From the NCBI GenBank assembly GCA_021734045.1, contig JAIPJR010000023.1, positions 1 through 34,278 of the forward strand: a DNA stretch of 34,278 nucleotides. Reading direction: 5' to 3'. The position numbers and the translations under genes were made by a program. Of this stretch, positions 34,225 to 34,278 are shown piece by piece (positions within the stretch are counted from its first letter, which is position 1; the number at the start of each line of letters is the position of its first letter). A model generated the notes under the pieces. That model made no database searches and was not told the DNA's origin. It saw nothing but the letters and a program-made list of their open reading frames with translations. This DNA is from Fidelibacterota bacterium. GTDB lineage: Bacteria > Fidelibacterota > UBA8477.

Positions 34225-34278
34225 TTACATTAACAGTTCTTTGATTTTTTCCTTGCTGAAACCGAATTCTGAAAAAAC
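34225..34278 (-). CDS. C-terminal end of an unidentified CDS entering from outside the window
   Basis: The minus strand is open from base 34278 to TAA at 34225-34227, giving the last 17 residues VFSEFGFSKEKIKELLM. The residue mix (E-F-G-F-S-K-E-K-I-K-E-L-L) looks like a real helical protein end. The tail recalls the C-termini of class III CoA transferases, which often end in GFS-E-E-I-x-L, but 17 residues cannot identify a protein. It ends about 115 nt before the SRP RNA and on the same strand. Confidence 0.5.
   Translation of the reverse strand, partial: VFSEFGFSKEKIKELLM

Overview
The window suggests a Gram-negative bacterium of the FCB type, with Marinimicrobia, Calditrichota or KSB1-like lineages the best guesses. 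This is inference from gene content. Support comes from lipoboxes on NamZ and on a PorW-like TPR lipoprotein beginning C-A-Y-Y-N-T-F-Y-N, intact phospholipid genes, HU, and the order SRP RNA-dnaX-ybaB-recR. Composition is near 50% GC by eye. Every gene I can support lies on the minus strand, so transcription runs from high to low coordinates. I see no CRISPR array, IS element, prophage, rRNA or tRNA.

Layout in transcription order. (1) 34278-27200 is a housekeeping operon: the C-terminal end of an unidentified CDS, the SRP RNA inside a 10-bp inverted repeat, dnaX, ybaB, recR, pgsA, pgpA, cinA, thpR and recA. Six of its junctions are 4-nt ATGA-type overlaps or 3-nt gaps. It ends at an intrinsic terminator after recA. 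dnaX carries an A9 run followed by a hairpin, a likely programmed slippage site giving tau and gamma forms. (2) 27183-23767 holds recX, a class III-type sirtuin and a TPR lipoprotein. (3) 23626-8101 is one tightly spaced run: cdsA, a peptide ABC importer (binding protein plus YejB/YejE-like permeases with enlarged periplasmic regions), a seven-gene block of unknown role, a lone OppD-type ATPase, an ABC-2 exporter pair with a degenerate ATPase, and a nucleoside deoxyribosyltransferase-like protein. (4) 7924-1 holds HU, a candidate structured RNA, alanine racemase and a cell-wall cluster (glycosyltransferase, ROK-like sugar kinase, SpoIID-domain protein, NamZ-type exo-muramidase, GH18 hydrolase cut by the window edge).

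The best candidate for an undescribed system is 11385-18402. A MutL-type ASKHA ATPase sits without any glutamate mutase subunit. It is translationally coupled to a protein with a barrel-sandwich-like N-terminus and a KOW-like C-terminus, followed by a small protein and four membrane proteins whose soluble domains are flanked by membrane helices. I infer an ATP-driven membrane-associated complex. Its substrate cannot be read from the sequence.

The cell-wall cluster reads as a peptidoglycan turnover and salvage pathway. NamZ would release MurNAc, the ROK-like kinase would phosphorylate the sugar, and Alr would supply D-alanine for new wall.
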